A DNA stretch of 29,187 nt, taken from assembly GCA_014885115.2 (NCBI GenBank), contig WKLE02000270.1, forward strand, positions 4,564-33,750, in the 5' to 3' direction. Shown here piece by piece: positions 9,496 through 18,804 of the stretch. A model generated the notes under the pieces. It worked only from the letters and a program-made list of their open reading frames with translations. It was not told the origin of the DNA and ran no database searches. Position 1 is the stretch's first letter. Each line of letters begins with the position of its first letter. Source of the stretch: Asterionellopsis glacialis (lineage: Eukaryota > Bacillariophyta > Plagiogrammaphyceae > Rhaphoneidales > Asterionellopsidaceae). The position numbers were made by a program, and so were the translations under genes.

Positions 9496-12400
9496 ATGAA
9501 TAATGAAGATCGACATCATCCAATGGACCCTCGTGCAGCACCTAGAGATCCTCGTCGTAATTTAAATGCCTTTGGACAACACCAGCAGCAACAACCGTCT
9601 CCTCCTCCACCGCATCAGCAGCAGCATCAGCCATATCAGCATAAAAATCAACCAGATCACTATCAACGACAACAACCACCACCTCGTCCTTCTGTAGGTC
9701 CACCACCTCCAACCTTTCCCTCGCATCATGTACCTCCACCAGATTTAAGTGTACCACCGCCTGATTTAAATTTACCATTACCACCTCCACCACAACCGAT
9801 TCAACACCAACCGCAAAGACAACCACCGATGGATCCACGGTTACGTGCCATGAATGGAAATGGAAATGCTAATGTCCTCCCATCCCCACCTCGAGTTCCA
9901 CCCCCTTCCGCAGTCCCACCTCCATCACAGTATCAGGTACAATCACCGCCTCTATCACTTGTACCACCACCATCATCATTACATCAACAACAACAACAAC
10001 AGATTCCACCAAAACCGGTTGTACCAGCAGTTCCTGAAACTACATCGGCAGTATCACTTCTTCAGGAACAAAATATCACACCATCTTCTGACACAGCAGT
10101 ATCATCAACGCAACAACAGGCACCACAATCTATCAATAATAATCATTATAATAATAACAACAATACTAAAAAAGATGCATCTGCATCTGCTATTGAAAAG
10201 GCAATGGGTGCATTTGAACAGATAGATGAAGTCGAATGGGCACACAACGATGGCAAACAGAATAATAATTTATCGGGTGAATTATCGACACGTCCCAAAT
10301 ATGTCCGTTCGGATCCATGTGGATGCATGCCAGTATTGACCTATGATGAAGAGGGGTACAGTACAGGTACACCGTGTTGTACGGACATGTCCTGTGTTTT
10401 ATTTGCCTGTATGGAAGAATGTAATTCCGACTGTACCGCCGGTGAATACTGCCAAAACAAACGTATTGCCAAGAAGGAATGGAAATCACTAGAGGTCTTT
10501 GATGCAGGGTTAAAGGGACGTGGGTTGCGTGTCTTGGAAGATGTCAAGGCAGGTGACTTCATTACAGAATATGTAGGACGAGCCATTAAAAAACGATATT
10601 TGGACACCTTGTTTCGACGCTATAAAAATGAACAAATGTTGTACATTATGGCCTTGGACTCTAATACGTATTTGGATGCACGTAAAAAGGGGAGCGTGGC
10701 ACGGTTCATTAATCATTCCTGTGATCCGAATTGTGTCGTGGAGCGATGGAAGGTCAAGGGTATATTGCGGGCCTGTATTATGGCACGACGTGATATCAAG
10801 GCCGGTGATGAATTAAGTTTTGATTACAAATGGGATCGGAAACGTGGACGCGCCCCTACCAAATGCCATTGTGAAAGTCCTACATGTCGGGGTACGCTGG
10901 AGGTAGCCCGGTCCATGGAAGAAGAAGAATTAGAAAAACGATTGGTGGGACATTGGAAAAAACCATTCAATCCCAAGGCGGGACGTGAAATTGTCAATCG
11001 GTCCATTAAAATTTTATCCATCCAACATCATGAATACTTCCCCGCAGACGTGTGTCGGTATGATGATTTGACAGGACAACACTTGGTGATATATCGACAT
11101 GATATGGAAGAAAGTTGGGAAGATTTAAGCAAGGAAGATTGGATGCTGTTAGATGAAGAAGCGGAACAATTTGTTATTGCCAAAAAAAGTAATAAACCAG
11201 CAGCTTCGGCACTGTCCTCTTCCTTGGCATCCTCTTCAACCTCATCTTTGATGCCATCGGCACTCGTGGGGAATGCCGCGACGCAGGGGAACAGCACCAC
11301 ACATTCTTACTTGCAACAAGCACGAGAACTTAAAAATTATTTTTACGTCGTGACACCCATCAAGGAAGGTTTAACACAACAACAATTTTTAGATAAAGTC
11401 CGTAGAAGGTTTGAAGTGACTATCAATCTAGAGCAATATACAGAAGAATCAAAGGACGATACTCCCGAAGCAATCGAGCTAAATGATACTCTACAAAAAG
11501 CAAAGGATGGCCGTGCATGGAAATATACCATTGTAGGGTACAACTTCCCCAAGGCCTTCGAACTCTTACAAAAGGCTGTGGGCTATCATCAAACCAAATT
11601 AGAACCAACCACTGAAAAGACAACAGATGATAATACACCCGCAAACAATGGCGAAGAAGTCATTATTCCACGATGTATTGTCGATGAAGTTAAACGACGT
11701 TTACCACATCTCATTCGTTCTGGCAATGTGGCTGTGACGTTTGTACCATCGGAAAGCAAAAGTAAACAGTTTGCTAAATTGAGATTAGAATCAGAGTTGG
11801 TTTCAGACTTGATGATTGCCAAGGAAACACTGTGGAAGGTATTGAAAAGTTTGTGTACAGAAGCAAATGCACCCTTGGCATCTCAAACTTCTCCTGGTGG
11901 TAGTGGTGGTGCTGCAATACCTAAGGATTTATGTTTATATGGTGGACAATTATCACATGAAGAATTCAACTTGCTCTACAATAATAAATGTTTGTCATCT
12001 TCTTCTCTGGCAGGAGATGCAGTCATTCCTGACCGGTTAAGCCAAAACTGTAACGAGAACTTAAACGATTCCCCATTCTTTTCTGCCTTTGAAAGTACAC
12101 AGCGTTGTACTGTTTGGGTTCAGGCACAAGCTGATAATGGTCGTATCAATCACAACAATATGTTAATTAGTGATGCACCTAATGCACCACGCAAGGTCTT
12201 TTTTGGTTGTGATGATCCCAAGGATATTCCTAAACTTTGGGGATTTATTACGACAAGAGCACAAGAACTTATGAATGGTGTCAAGTACCTACATTTGGGA
12301 GCTGACAAGGTTTACCAACAAATCATGATGCAAAGTCCGGTTAATTTCTTTGATCATGTAAAAGAGATTACAGGCGCATCTGTAACTGTTGATTCCATGA

Positions 12401-15400
12401 CTGGTAACCATTTACGTATTGCCGTTTCAGCTGATAGCAATGGTAATGACAACAACGGTGCAGCTTTAGCAGAGGAATTACTCCGATTGCAGATTGAACT
12501 TTATCGCGATATGTCAATTCGTCAACAGCCTTGGATCTTTGGACGAGATTGGTCATTAACATGTGGTTTGAGCAGCTATAGCAGTGGTAATGCTGCTACT
12601 TCCGTATCAACGACTGAGTCGTCGTCGGCAGACACATCACCACGACCATCATTATCATCCTCACTTCTTTCTTCTTCGGCTGGAACTAGTAGAAATACCT
12701 CCACCAATTTGTTTGATGCTCGGTCTGTTGCAAATGCATGTATGGATATTGCTGAAATTACATCCAGTATAGAATCTGATTCAAGCGTAGCAGCTCATGC
12801 AACCATTATTATGTATAGATTCCTTGACACAGTATCTCCCAGAACACAATTGAAATTACGAGAAGTGCTCTTAGCATGTGTCTTCCTTGCTAGTAAGGCA
12901 CAGAAAGTCGTACGATGGAAACGTCTTGAAGCTGTATTGGAGGCAGCCTATAAGACATTTTATCCTGGATCACGATTTGATAAAGATGGCGAAGAAGCTA
13001 GAATATGGGAAAAGAAAGTTCTGACCGCTGAAACTGAGATATTGCTTACGTTAGATTATGATGTATTTTGGAAAGGTTCTGAATGGATCGTTTCTGCAGC
13101 TACCAATGCAGGCCGTGTATCAGAATCTGACGTTAAAAGAGCACTTGAATTTGCCTTTGCTGGACCTGTCCTTGGAGCGGGAAAAACACTCTGGCTTAAA
13201 TACGGGCCGGAATACGTATTTGCGGCTGCTGCTGGATTTTTATCGGTGAATATTGACTTTTTGTTTTCAGCACTCTCCTTGATTCCACTCAAAGTTTCAC
13301 AAGCAGCCGAACTAATTGCAAATTCTATCAAGACAAACTCTTCTTTTAGTAAGAGACAACACTCATATTCGATGCCATCACATTATCAGGAGTTCTTCAA
13401 TGGAGGAGAGAATACCTTGTCGAATAAAGCCGTGCATATCAAGGATATTTGTATGGAAAAAATGCGAGAATTCCTCATCAAGTCGTCAACTTCAGATCGT
13501 GAATCTTCTCCAAATTATTTGAATTCTGAAATTGCGCAAAGGTTCAAGATCACAGCTGCCCGTGATAGAAATCGACGAGTATTTCGTAACGTCCCAGGTG
13601 ATGTTTTAGAAGATGCTGTGATGCCAATTATAGATGGAGTAAGTGCTGAAAGTAAGTGTAGCATTTTTACTGCCAAAAGCTCAACAGCTGGTGCTGTTGA
13701 TCTTACTGAGTCTGGGGATATAACACTTGATGGCAACTGGAGAGCTATTGCCATTGCTGAGAACCTCCTTCAAGATGCAACCGGTGGAAGATTACCCAAT
13801 CCAGTTGGAATTCTGAATAAAGATGATGCAACTTCAAGGATTCCTTCGAAGGGAAAGCCCGGGCGTCTCCAAATGGGTGTCATATCAACCACTGAAGGAT
13901 GGGATGATACAATTCAATCTTCGCTCTCAACGACACCTGCATCCGGCAGTGGAAAGACCGGTGGAAAGTCATGTGTTGCTGGGAGAATACCTGAGTCACA
14001 AATTCAACGTATTGGGCTTCGTTGGTGGATTCCTCCTCGGTACGGACAAAGTCCAAGTGGTTCTATTTGTGACATACCTGGAACCAGTCAAGCCGTTTCT
14101 GAAGAGAATGGGACCTTGATTGTACTGGCAAATCTTGCTAAGGGTTTTCTTGGAGAAAAAGCAGCTACTGCGTCTTTCCCGATTTTGACTTCAACGGCAA
14201 CAGGTCAATTGGGTACGGTGGCAGGTAGAATCAAAGATCGGAATGTTGCAGTTTCCTTGCAACGTTGGCCATCTCAGAAGGTTGCAGCACGTGAACAAAC
14301 GAAGGCAGGCAGCAGAAAGGGTGACAAGTCTGGTATGGATATTGGTTTTTCACCTGCGGCACTTCAAGAACTGCAACTTTTAATGCAGATGCATTCTTTG
14401 ATTCCCTCTCCTCAGGGGCACCCGAATTTTATGCTCCCTGTGGCCGTGGCACTGCCATCTGAAACTAATAACATTGAAGTTGATTCTGATGATGCTGGAG
14501 ATAAGATAGGCGAGACAGGTAATTCGGATGATGATATGTTTTCCCTTTTTCGTACAAGCGAAGAAAATGAGAGAGCAGCTGAGAAGGAAAAGAGGAGAAA
14601 AGACATGTTATCTGGTCCACATCTGGTATTTGAGCCAACACCATTTGTCATGCACAGATTTACAACCCGTTCCAAAAGAATCAAACGAAGCGGTGATGAA
14701 CATGCCATGAGTCCCGCTATTATTGATGCTTGGTTTCATGATTTGCTGTCGGCTTTGGTGCACTGTCACGCGTCTAATGTAGTCCTACGGACGTTGCAAC
14801 CAGACCAGATCATCATTGATCATTGTGGCGTCGCAAAGCTCAGTGGACTGTACAGAGCCACAGTGCTTCCACCTGGAGAAAGGGGATACATTGATCCGCT
14901 GAAAAATGCTAGCTCCAAAAAGGGAGAAGAAGATGTATCTAGCAATCCATATGCTGCGCCTGAGGTGTTACTTGGCTCAACCAAACACACTAAGGAAACC
15001 GATATCTGGGCTCTCGGGTGTCTGATGGCCCATCTTCTTCTCCAAAAACCACTGTTTGTAGGTAAGGATCGAACAACACTTCTATTGTCTATGTTTAAGA
15101 TAGTCGGTACACCGTCAGAGAAAAATTACCCTGATGCTCTAAAGTTCCCCAAGTATCGCGAGCACCGTAAAAAGTACAAGCGAGGTGTTGAGAAGGCGTT
15201 CCAGTATTTGATGAAAGATGATGCACAGAATCATTCTGGTGCGCTTAGCCTATTGGCTCGTATGCTTCATCTTGACCCCAAAAAGCGCATAACAGCTGCT
15301 GAGGCGTTGAGCCATGAATACATGGCAGGGTATATTGAGAAATCTAATGATGAATCATTCCGTAAGCAGTATGTAAGGGAATGGACACAACTGAAATCAA

Positions 15401-15579
15401 AGTTAACAAGGTCTGATAAAATGGAAGAAGATGAAGCTAAAGAACAGAAAAAGAGCCTGAAGCGAAAAGCTAACTTTCTGGCGGCCGCATCAACAATGGA
15501 AAACGATGAGGATGACTTGTACGACATGGACGACTTGTTGGGAGGAAATTCGGGGAAGAAAATGAAAGAAATCGTGTAA
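9496..15579 (+). CDS. SET2-like H3K36-type methyltransferase fused to Tudor-like, KH-like, cyclin and CDK-like pseudokinase domains
   Basis: One uninterrupted frame encodes 2,027 residues. Residues 1-235 are Pro/Gln-rich. AWS cysteines span about 275-322. SET spans about 330-448, with intact NHSC at 406-409 and a cofactor-side FDYKW at 442-446. The post-SET CxCxxxxC is at 457-464. A Tudor-like segment lies at about 500-555 (FPADVCRYDDLTGQHLVIY). KH-like segments lie at about 616-695, 721-787 and 936-1003. A two-box cyclin fold spans about 1076-1280, with K1134 and E1179 in the positions that contact a CDK. A CDK-like fold spans about 1536-1945: VAVS at 1584-1587 replaces VAxK, LRT at 1764-1766 replaces HRD, and DFG is reduced to S-G-L, while AAPE (1820-1823) and DIWALG (1836-1841) are kept. 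The C-terminus is acidic then basic, probably nuclear. Methylation of H3K36 is inferred from AWS/SET similarity. The kinase half is predicted inactive. No SRI domain is visible. Confidence 0.93.
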   Translation: MNNEDRHHPMDPRAAPRDPRRNLNAFGQHQQQQPSPPPPHQQQHQPYQHKNQPDHYQRQQPPPRPSVGPPPPTFPSHHVPPPDLSVPPPDLNLPLPPPPQPIQHQPQRQPPMDPRLRAMNGNGNANVLPSPPRVPPPSAVPPPSQYQVQSPPLSLVPPPSSLHQQQQQQIPPKPVVPAVPETTSAVSLLQEQNITPSSDTAVSSTQQQAPQSINNNHYNNNNNTKKDASASAIEKAMGAFEQIDEVEWAHNDGKQNNNLSGELSTRPKYVRSDPCGCMPVLTYDEEGYSTGTPCCTDMSCVLFACMEECNSDCTAGEYCQNKRIAKKEWKSLEVFDAGLKGRGLRVLEDVKAGDFITEYVGRAIKKRYLDTLFRRYKNEQMLYIMALDSNTYLDARKKGSVARFINHSCDPNCVVERWKVKGILRACIMARRDIKAGDELSFDYKWDRKRGRAPTKCHCESPTCRGTLEVARSMEEEELEKRLVGHWKKPFNPKAGREIVNRSIKILSIQHHEYFPADVCRYDDLTGQHLVIYRHDMEESWEDLSKEDWMLLDEEAEQFVIAKKSNKPAASALSSSLASSSTSSLMPSALVGNAATQGNSTTHSYLQQARELKNYFYVVTPIKEGLTQQQFLDKVRRRFEVTINLEQYTEESKDDTPEAIELNDTLQKAKDGRAWKYTIVGYNFPKAFELLQKAVGYHQTKLEPTTEKTTDDNTPANNGEEVIIPRCIVDEVKRRLPHLIRSGNVAVTFVPSESKSKQFAKLRLESELVSDLMIAKETLWKVLKSLCTEANAPLASQTSPGGSGGAAIPKDLCLYGGQLSHEEFNLLYNNKCLSSSSLAGDAVIPDRLSQNCNENLNDSPFFSAFESTQRCTVWVQAQADNGRINHNNMLISDAPNAPRKVFFGCDDPKDIPKLWGFITTRAQELMNGVKYLHLGADKVYQQIMMQSPVNFFDHVKEITGASVTVDSMTGNHLRIAVSADSNGNDNNGAALAEELLRLQIELYRDMSIRQQPWIFGRDWSLTCGLSSYSSGNAATSVSTTESSSADTSPRPSLSSSLLSSSAGTSRNTSTNLFDARSVANACMDIAEITSSIESDSSVAAHATIIMYRFLDTVSPRTQLKLREVLLACVFLASKAQKVVRWKRLEAVLEAAYKTFYPGSRFDKDGEEARIWEKKVLTAETEILLTLDYDVFWKGSEWIVSAATNAGRVSESDVKRALEFAFAGPVLGAGKTLWLKYGPEYVFAAAAGFLSVNIDFLFSALSLIPLKVSQAAELIANSIKTNSSFSKRQHSYSMPSHYQEFFNGGENTLSNKAVHIKDICMEKMREFLIKSSTSDRESSPNYLNSEIAQRFKITAARDRNRRVFRNVPGDVLEDAVMPIIDGVSAESKCSIFTAKSSTAGAVDLTESGDITLDGNWRAIAIAENLLQDATGGRLPNPVGILNKDDATSRIPSKGKPGRLQMGVISTTEGWDDTIQSSLSTTPASGSGKTGGKSCVAGRIPESQIQRIGLRWWIPPRYGQSPSGSICDIPGTSQAVSEENGTLIVLANLAKGFLGEKAATASFPILTSTATGQLGTVAGRIKDRNVAVSLQRWPSQKVAAREQTKAGSRKGDKSGMDIGFSPAALQELQLLMQMHSLIPSPQGHPNFMLPVAVALPSETNNIEVDSDDAGDKIGETGNSDDDMFSLFRTSEENERAAEKEKRRKDMLSGPHLVFEPTPFVMHRFTTRSKRIKRSGDEHAMSPAIIDAWFHDLLSALVHCHASNVVLRTLQPDQIIIDHCGVAKLSGLYRATVLPPGERGYIDPLKNASSKKGEEDVSSNPYAAPEVLLGSTKHTKETDIWALGCLMAHLLLQKPLFVGKDRTTLLLSMFKIVGTPSEKNYPDALKFPKYREHRKKYKRGVEKAFQYLMKDDAQNHSGALSLLARMLHLDPKKRITAAEALSHEYMAGYIEKSNDESFRKQYVREWTQLKSKLTRSDKMEEDEAKEQKKSLKRKANFLAAASTMENDEDDLYDMDDLLGGNSGKKMKEIV

Positions 15580-15872
15580 CAATTTTCAATTTAACAATTC
15601 CTCCCATACACTAGTCTAACTATATTTTGCTACTCATAGTGTACTTTCGTGTCGCATTTGCTGATTTATTATAAGCAGTAAATAATGTCCATTAAGAAAC
15701 ATCGTATTTAGTAGTCACATGATCCTTTGCAAGCGTATTTTTGTCTATTTCCCAGTTGAAAGTGAAATATAGAAGAGGGAAAGATTTGGGGTTATTTAAT
15801 TTTGATGTAACATGTCATTTCATGTTCATATAAAATACCTTAGTCTATTTGGTAGCATCAATGATAGCAGGA
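15580..15872. other. Convergent 3' intergenic region
   Basis: 293 nt separate the stop of the SET fusion gene from the stop of the acidic protein gene on the other strand. The sequence is AT-rich, with no repeat or frame of note. It should carry both 3' UTRs. Confidence 0.6.
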
Positions 15873-16661
15873 TCACTCTGTTCGAATCTTTTTACTTCGG
15901 GGTTCGTCCTCATCTTCAGATTCAAACTCATCTGAGTCATTTGGGTCTTCTGAGTCTTCCACAACGACATCATCATCGTCGTCACTGTCAGGATCTGGTT
16001 CAAAATCAAACGCATCATTTTCGTCATCTTTTATTTCTGGCCCCAATAGAGCAGCTGTGCCCAATTCTTCTTCACTATCTTGATCATCCTCTTCTTCGAT
16101 GTCATCGTCATCCTCGTCCCCATCACCATCGTCTTCTCCGCCATCGTTCTCGTCCGCATCGTTGTCGGCATCTTCTTCTCTGTCCTCATCCCCCTCATCG
16201 TTTTCACCCCCCTCCTCATCATCTTCCCCATCCTCCTCCTCCTCATCATCATCACCCACCTCGTTATCACCCTCTCCTTCATTATCATCATCATTATCAT
16301 CCCCTTCGTTTTCGTCTTTGTTAAATATTACAAAAGCAACAATATGTTAGCAATGTATTCAGTCATATCTTTTCTTTTTAAAAGGCTAAAATGAATTCTC
16401 ACCTCCGTCTTCATCGTCGTCGTCATCTTCCCCATCGCCATCCTCGTCTGCAGGATCTTCTTCGGCACCATCTTCACCATCACCTTCCTCATCATCATCA
16501 ACATCTTCTTGATCGTCTTCTTCTTCTGTATCCTCGTCTCCTAATTCAATTTCGGCTTCTTCTTCATCGTCGTCGTCGTCGTCGTCTTCCTCCTCCTCCT
16601 CCTCCTCGCCTACGGCATCATCATTTTCATCTGCATCAACTTCCTCGTATTCTTGTGACAT
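15873..16661 (-). CDS. Highly acidic Asp/Glu-rich protein, two exons
   Basis: Exon 1 is 16661-16403 and exon 2 is 16315-15873. The 87-nt intron (16402-16316) starts GTGAG and ends AACAAAG. Joining leaves one base (G) from exon 1 and AC from exon 2, so the frame continues as Asp, and the product is 233 residues. Both exons have the same unusual composition: long runs of Asp and Glu with Gly, Asn and few other residues. This supports the splice, because reading through the intron gives a stop after ENSF. A short less acidic patch (GTAALLGPEIKDDENDAFDFEPDPD) lies at about residues 155-180, and the tail is basic (RSKKIRTE), which could be a nuclear signal. Proteins of this kind are often histone- or ribosome-binding chaperone tails, but no family is recognisable. 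It is convergent with the SET fusion gene. Confidence 0.72.
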
Positions 16662-16979
16662 TCTTTAATTAGTATCTGTTCCATGAAAAAAGCATGCAAT
16701 TTTGTGTGAGAGTAGTGCTTACTGATCAATCATATTTTTGAAATGAGTATTGTGAGAGTACAAGATTTCGAAAACTTCAACTTTCGCCGACTGGTGGCTG
16801 TCCTGTACTTGAGTAGGTACGATTATCTCAGGCCTTATTTAAAAAAAAAAAGACATCTACCTCCACGCACGCGATATTTAACAGATTTACAGAAAAGGAA
16901 GAAGATATTTAAATATTTGAAACTTCTCCCCGACCGTTCCGAAACCTGAAAAATACCGAAACTTGGGTGTGGTCCTGTT

Positions 16980-17275
16980 ACTGTACCTGGTAATAAAGTA
17001 CATTTACCTCTAAGGTACAGCAAAGAAAATAAAAATGGAACAAGTACCGGTACCTGGTACTGCTACGGTACATCACGAAGTGCGCGAATTTGCTGGTAGA
17101 GAACCTGATCAACATGATTCTTCACGAGGTTTCACGTAGGATCCTTTACTGAATCTAAAGCACTAGAGAGATCCTTGACGTGGCAAGACTCGCTTGTGCC
17201 GAAAAATTCTCTTGACAGAACGGTTCGCGTAGACCTAGAGCCGTGTCTCGGAAAAATGTACCGGTACCGCAGAGA
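16980..17275. repeat. GTACC/GGTAC palindromic motif cluster A
   Basis: Repeated short motifs of the form GTACCGGTAC, GTACCTGGTAC and TACGGTAC occur between about 16980 and 17075, with another GTACCGGTACC near 17257-17267. They are not a regular tandem array. They look like dispersed palindromic words. Confidence 0.7.
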
Positions 17276-18097
17276 GTGGGGAAAAAAAATTCTCGTAGAA
17301 ATATGTACCAGAACTTTGTACAATCACTTGCCGATAAGAAAAATCCGAAGTGCTAACAACTGCATGATTTCTCTGGAATAACACCATCCCATGCTGCCTG
17401 CCGATCGCCTTTTTTACGAAAATGAGATGTCCAAGGCTTTGTTCAAAACAATTCTATAACGCACTAACACATAAAACATCATCTATATTTGAAATGTCAA
17501 ACAGTGGGAGAAAATTCTTTCAAATGAACCACTTTGACCATTTTCATGATGCACGACAACGATGCACAAAGTCTCACTTCGACAAACCACAAAATGAAGA
17601 TAAAATGTAGAAAATCTTCCTCTTTTTCCAGAAAATAGTCCCACTGTAGCTTTTGCCATGTCCAGCACTTACCGTTAGTGCTTATTGGAAGGGAATGCAA
17701 TTTTCCAACAAAAATGTTGTTCTTCTGTCAGCGAGATGTCGAAAAGTGAGGTTGAGTGAGAGAAGCAAAAAAGTGATTTGTACACTTTTGGGTCAAGACT
17801 TTTCAAGCAGGCGGGTGCATGCAGTCAATCGCAGTGGTTGTGTGGTTTGGTGATTCCCTTGAATGATCCAGTTTAAAATTAGGAATACGTAGAAATAGTA
17901 CCAATCTCAACGGGGGAGCACCAGCCATCTTTCTGTTCAGACCGAACCACGGGTCTTTCGTAGTGCACTTGTATGTGCTTCATTCATTTCCCAGATCGTC
18001 ATAGCGTCATTCGTTCTTATGAAAGAATATGGTTGTGCTAAGTGATTACTTATATTAGGACAGTTTCTGATATATAGTCTCGCTCGTACTATAGATG

Positions 18098-18322
18098 TAT
18101 GGTACCAGGTATGGATTAATCTATGTACCTCGTACCGACTGGTAAAGAACCTGGGTATGATATGCGTTTTCAGAACTCTGTACCAGGTACATACAATAGC
18201 AATATAGGACGTACCTGGTACCAGGTACGATACTCTACGTGATAGTGTACGTACCAGGTAGGTCCTCCTTTGCAGTACCTGTTGGTACAAGTATCCTGTA
18301 CATGGTACCTGTACCTGTAGGA
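18098..18322. repeat. GTACC/GGTAC palindromic motif cluster B (densest)
   Basis: At least ten copies of TACCAGGTAC, GTACCTGGTAC or GGTACCTGTACC-like words fall within about 225 nt. Examples are near 18110, 18180, 18211-18228, 18251-18260 and 18296-18318. Both orientations are present because the core is self-complementary. Confidence 0.8.
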
Positions 18323-18730
18323 CCTGTCAGGATTCATTTCTAACGCCCGAATGTGGTAAAAGTACCTTGGATGACACGGAACGGTAAATGCCGTCTACTC
18401 GTAGGTCCTAGAACTAGTCATACCGTCTGTCCCTGTATGTACGTTACAGGTAGTTAGTTCCTTGGAAAGCTGCTGCTGTTGGAAGCAAAATCAACTTGAG
18501 CAACTGTGTCTGTTTGTGTAGATTTCAACGTGAAAATCATAAAAGAAAAGACACACATTTTGCCCAGTTTTCCTTACTCAGCGTATCGGCAGTCCAGTAC
18601 CAGGTACTTACGTATGTCCTACATAATATAGTCCTACGTGTATACCTTGTAATTGCACCTTCATCCACCTGTGCTGTACTCGAAATTTTTTTTTTTTACA
18701 TGCGCGATTTTTTGCACAAAAAAAACTCGG

Positions 18731-18804
18731 ATTTAAAAAAAAAAACACTGATTAACGAATGGCCAAATCCCGATTCGTTAATCAGTTTTTTTTAAAATTT
18801 TTTT
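18731..18804. repeat. A/T-flanked hairpin with 14-bp perfect stem
   Basis: ACTGATTAACGAAT at 18747-18760 pairs perfectly with 18773-18786 across a 12-nt loop (GGCCAAATCCCG). The stem extends outward through an A tract on the left and a T tract on the right, interrupted by one unpaired C. The flanks ATTTA and TAAAAT also match. It could be a foldback/MITE relic or a structured RNA. There is no evidence of transcription. Confidence 0.85.

Noticed and set aside
9542..15527. Many antisense and shifted open frames of 60-123 codons inside the SET/cyclin/CDK-like gene
   Set aside because: They are shadows of a long real coding frame with low-complexity stretches. None shows a domain or a credible start.
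16080..16394. Plus-strand frames rich in Ser/Pro or Ile/Val opposite the acidic protein
   Set aside because: They are the complement of GAY/GAR-rich codons of the acidic gene. Their composition is fully explained by it.
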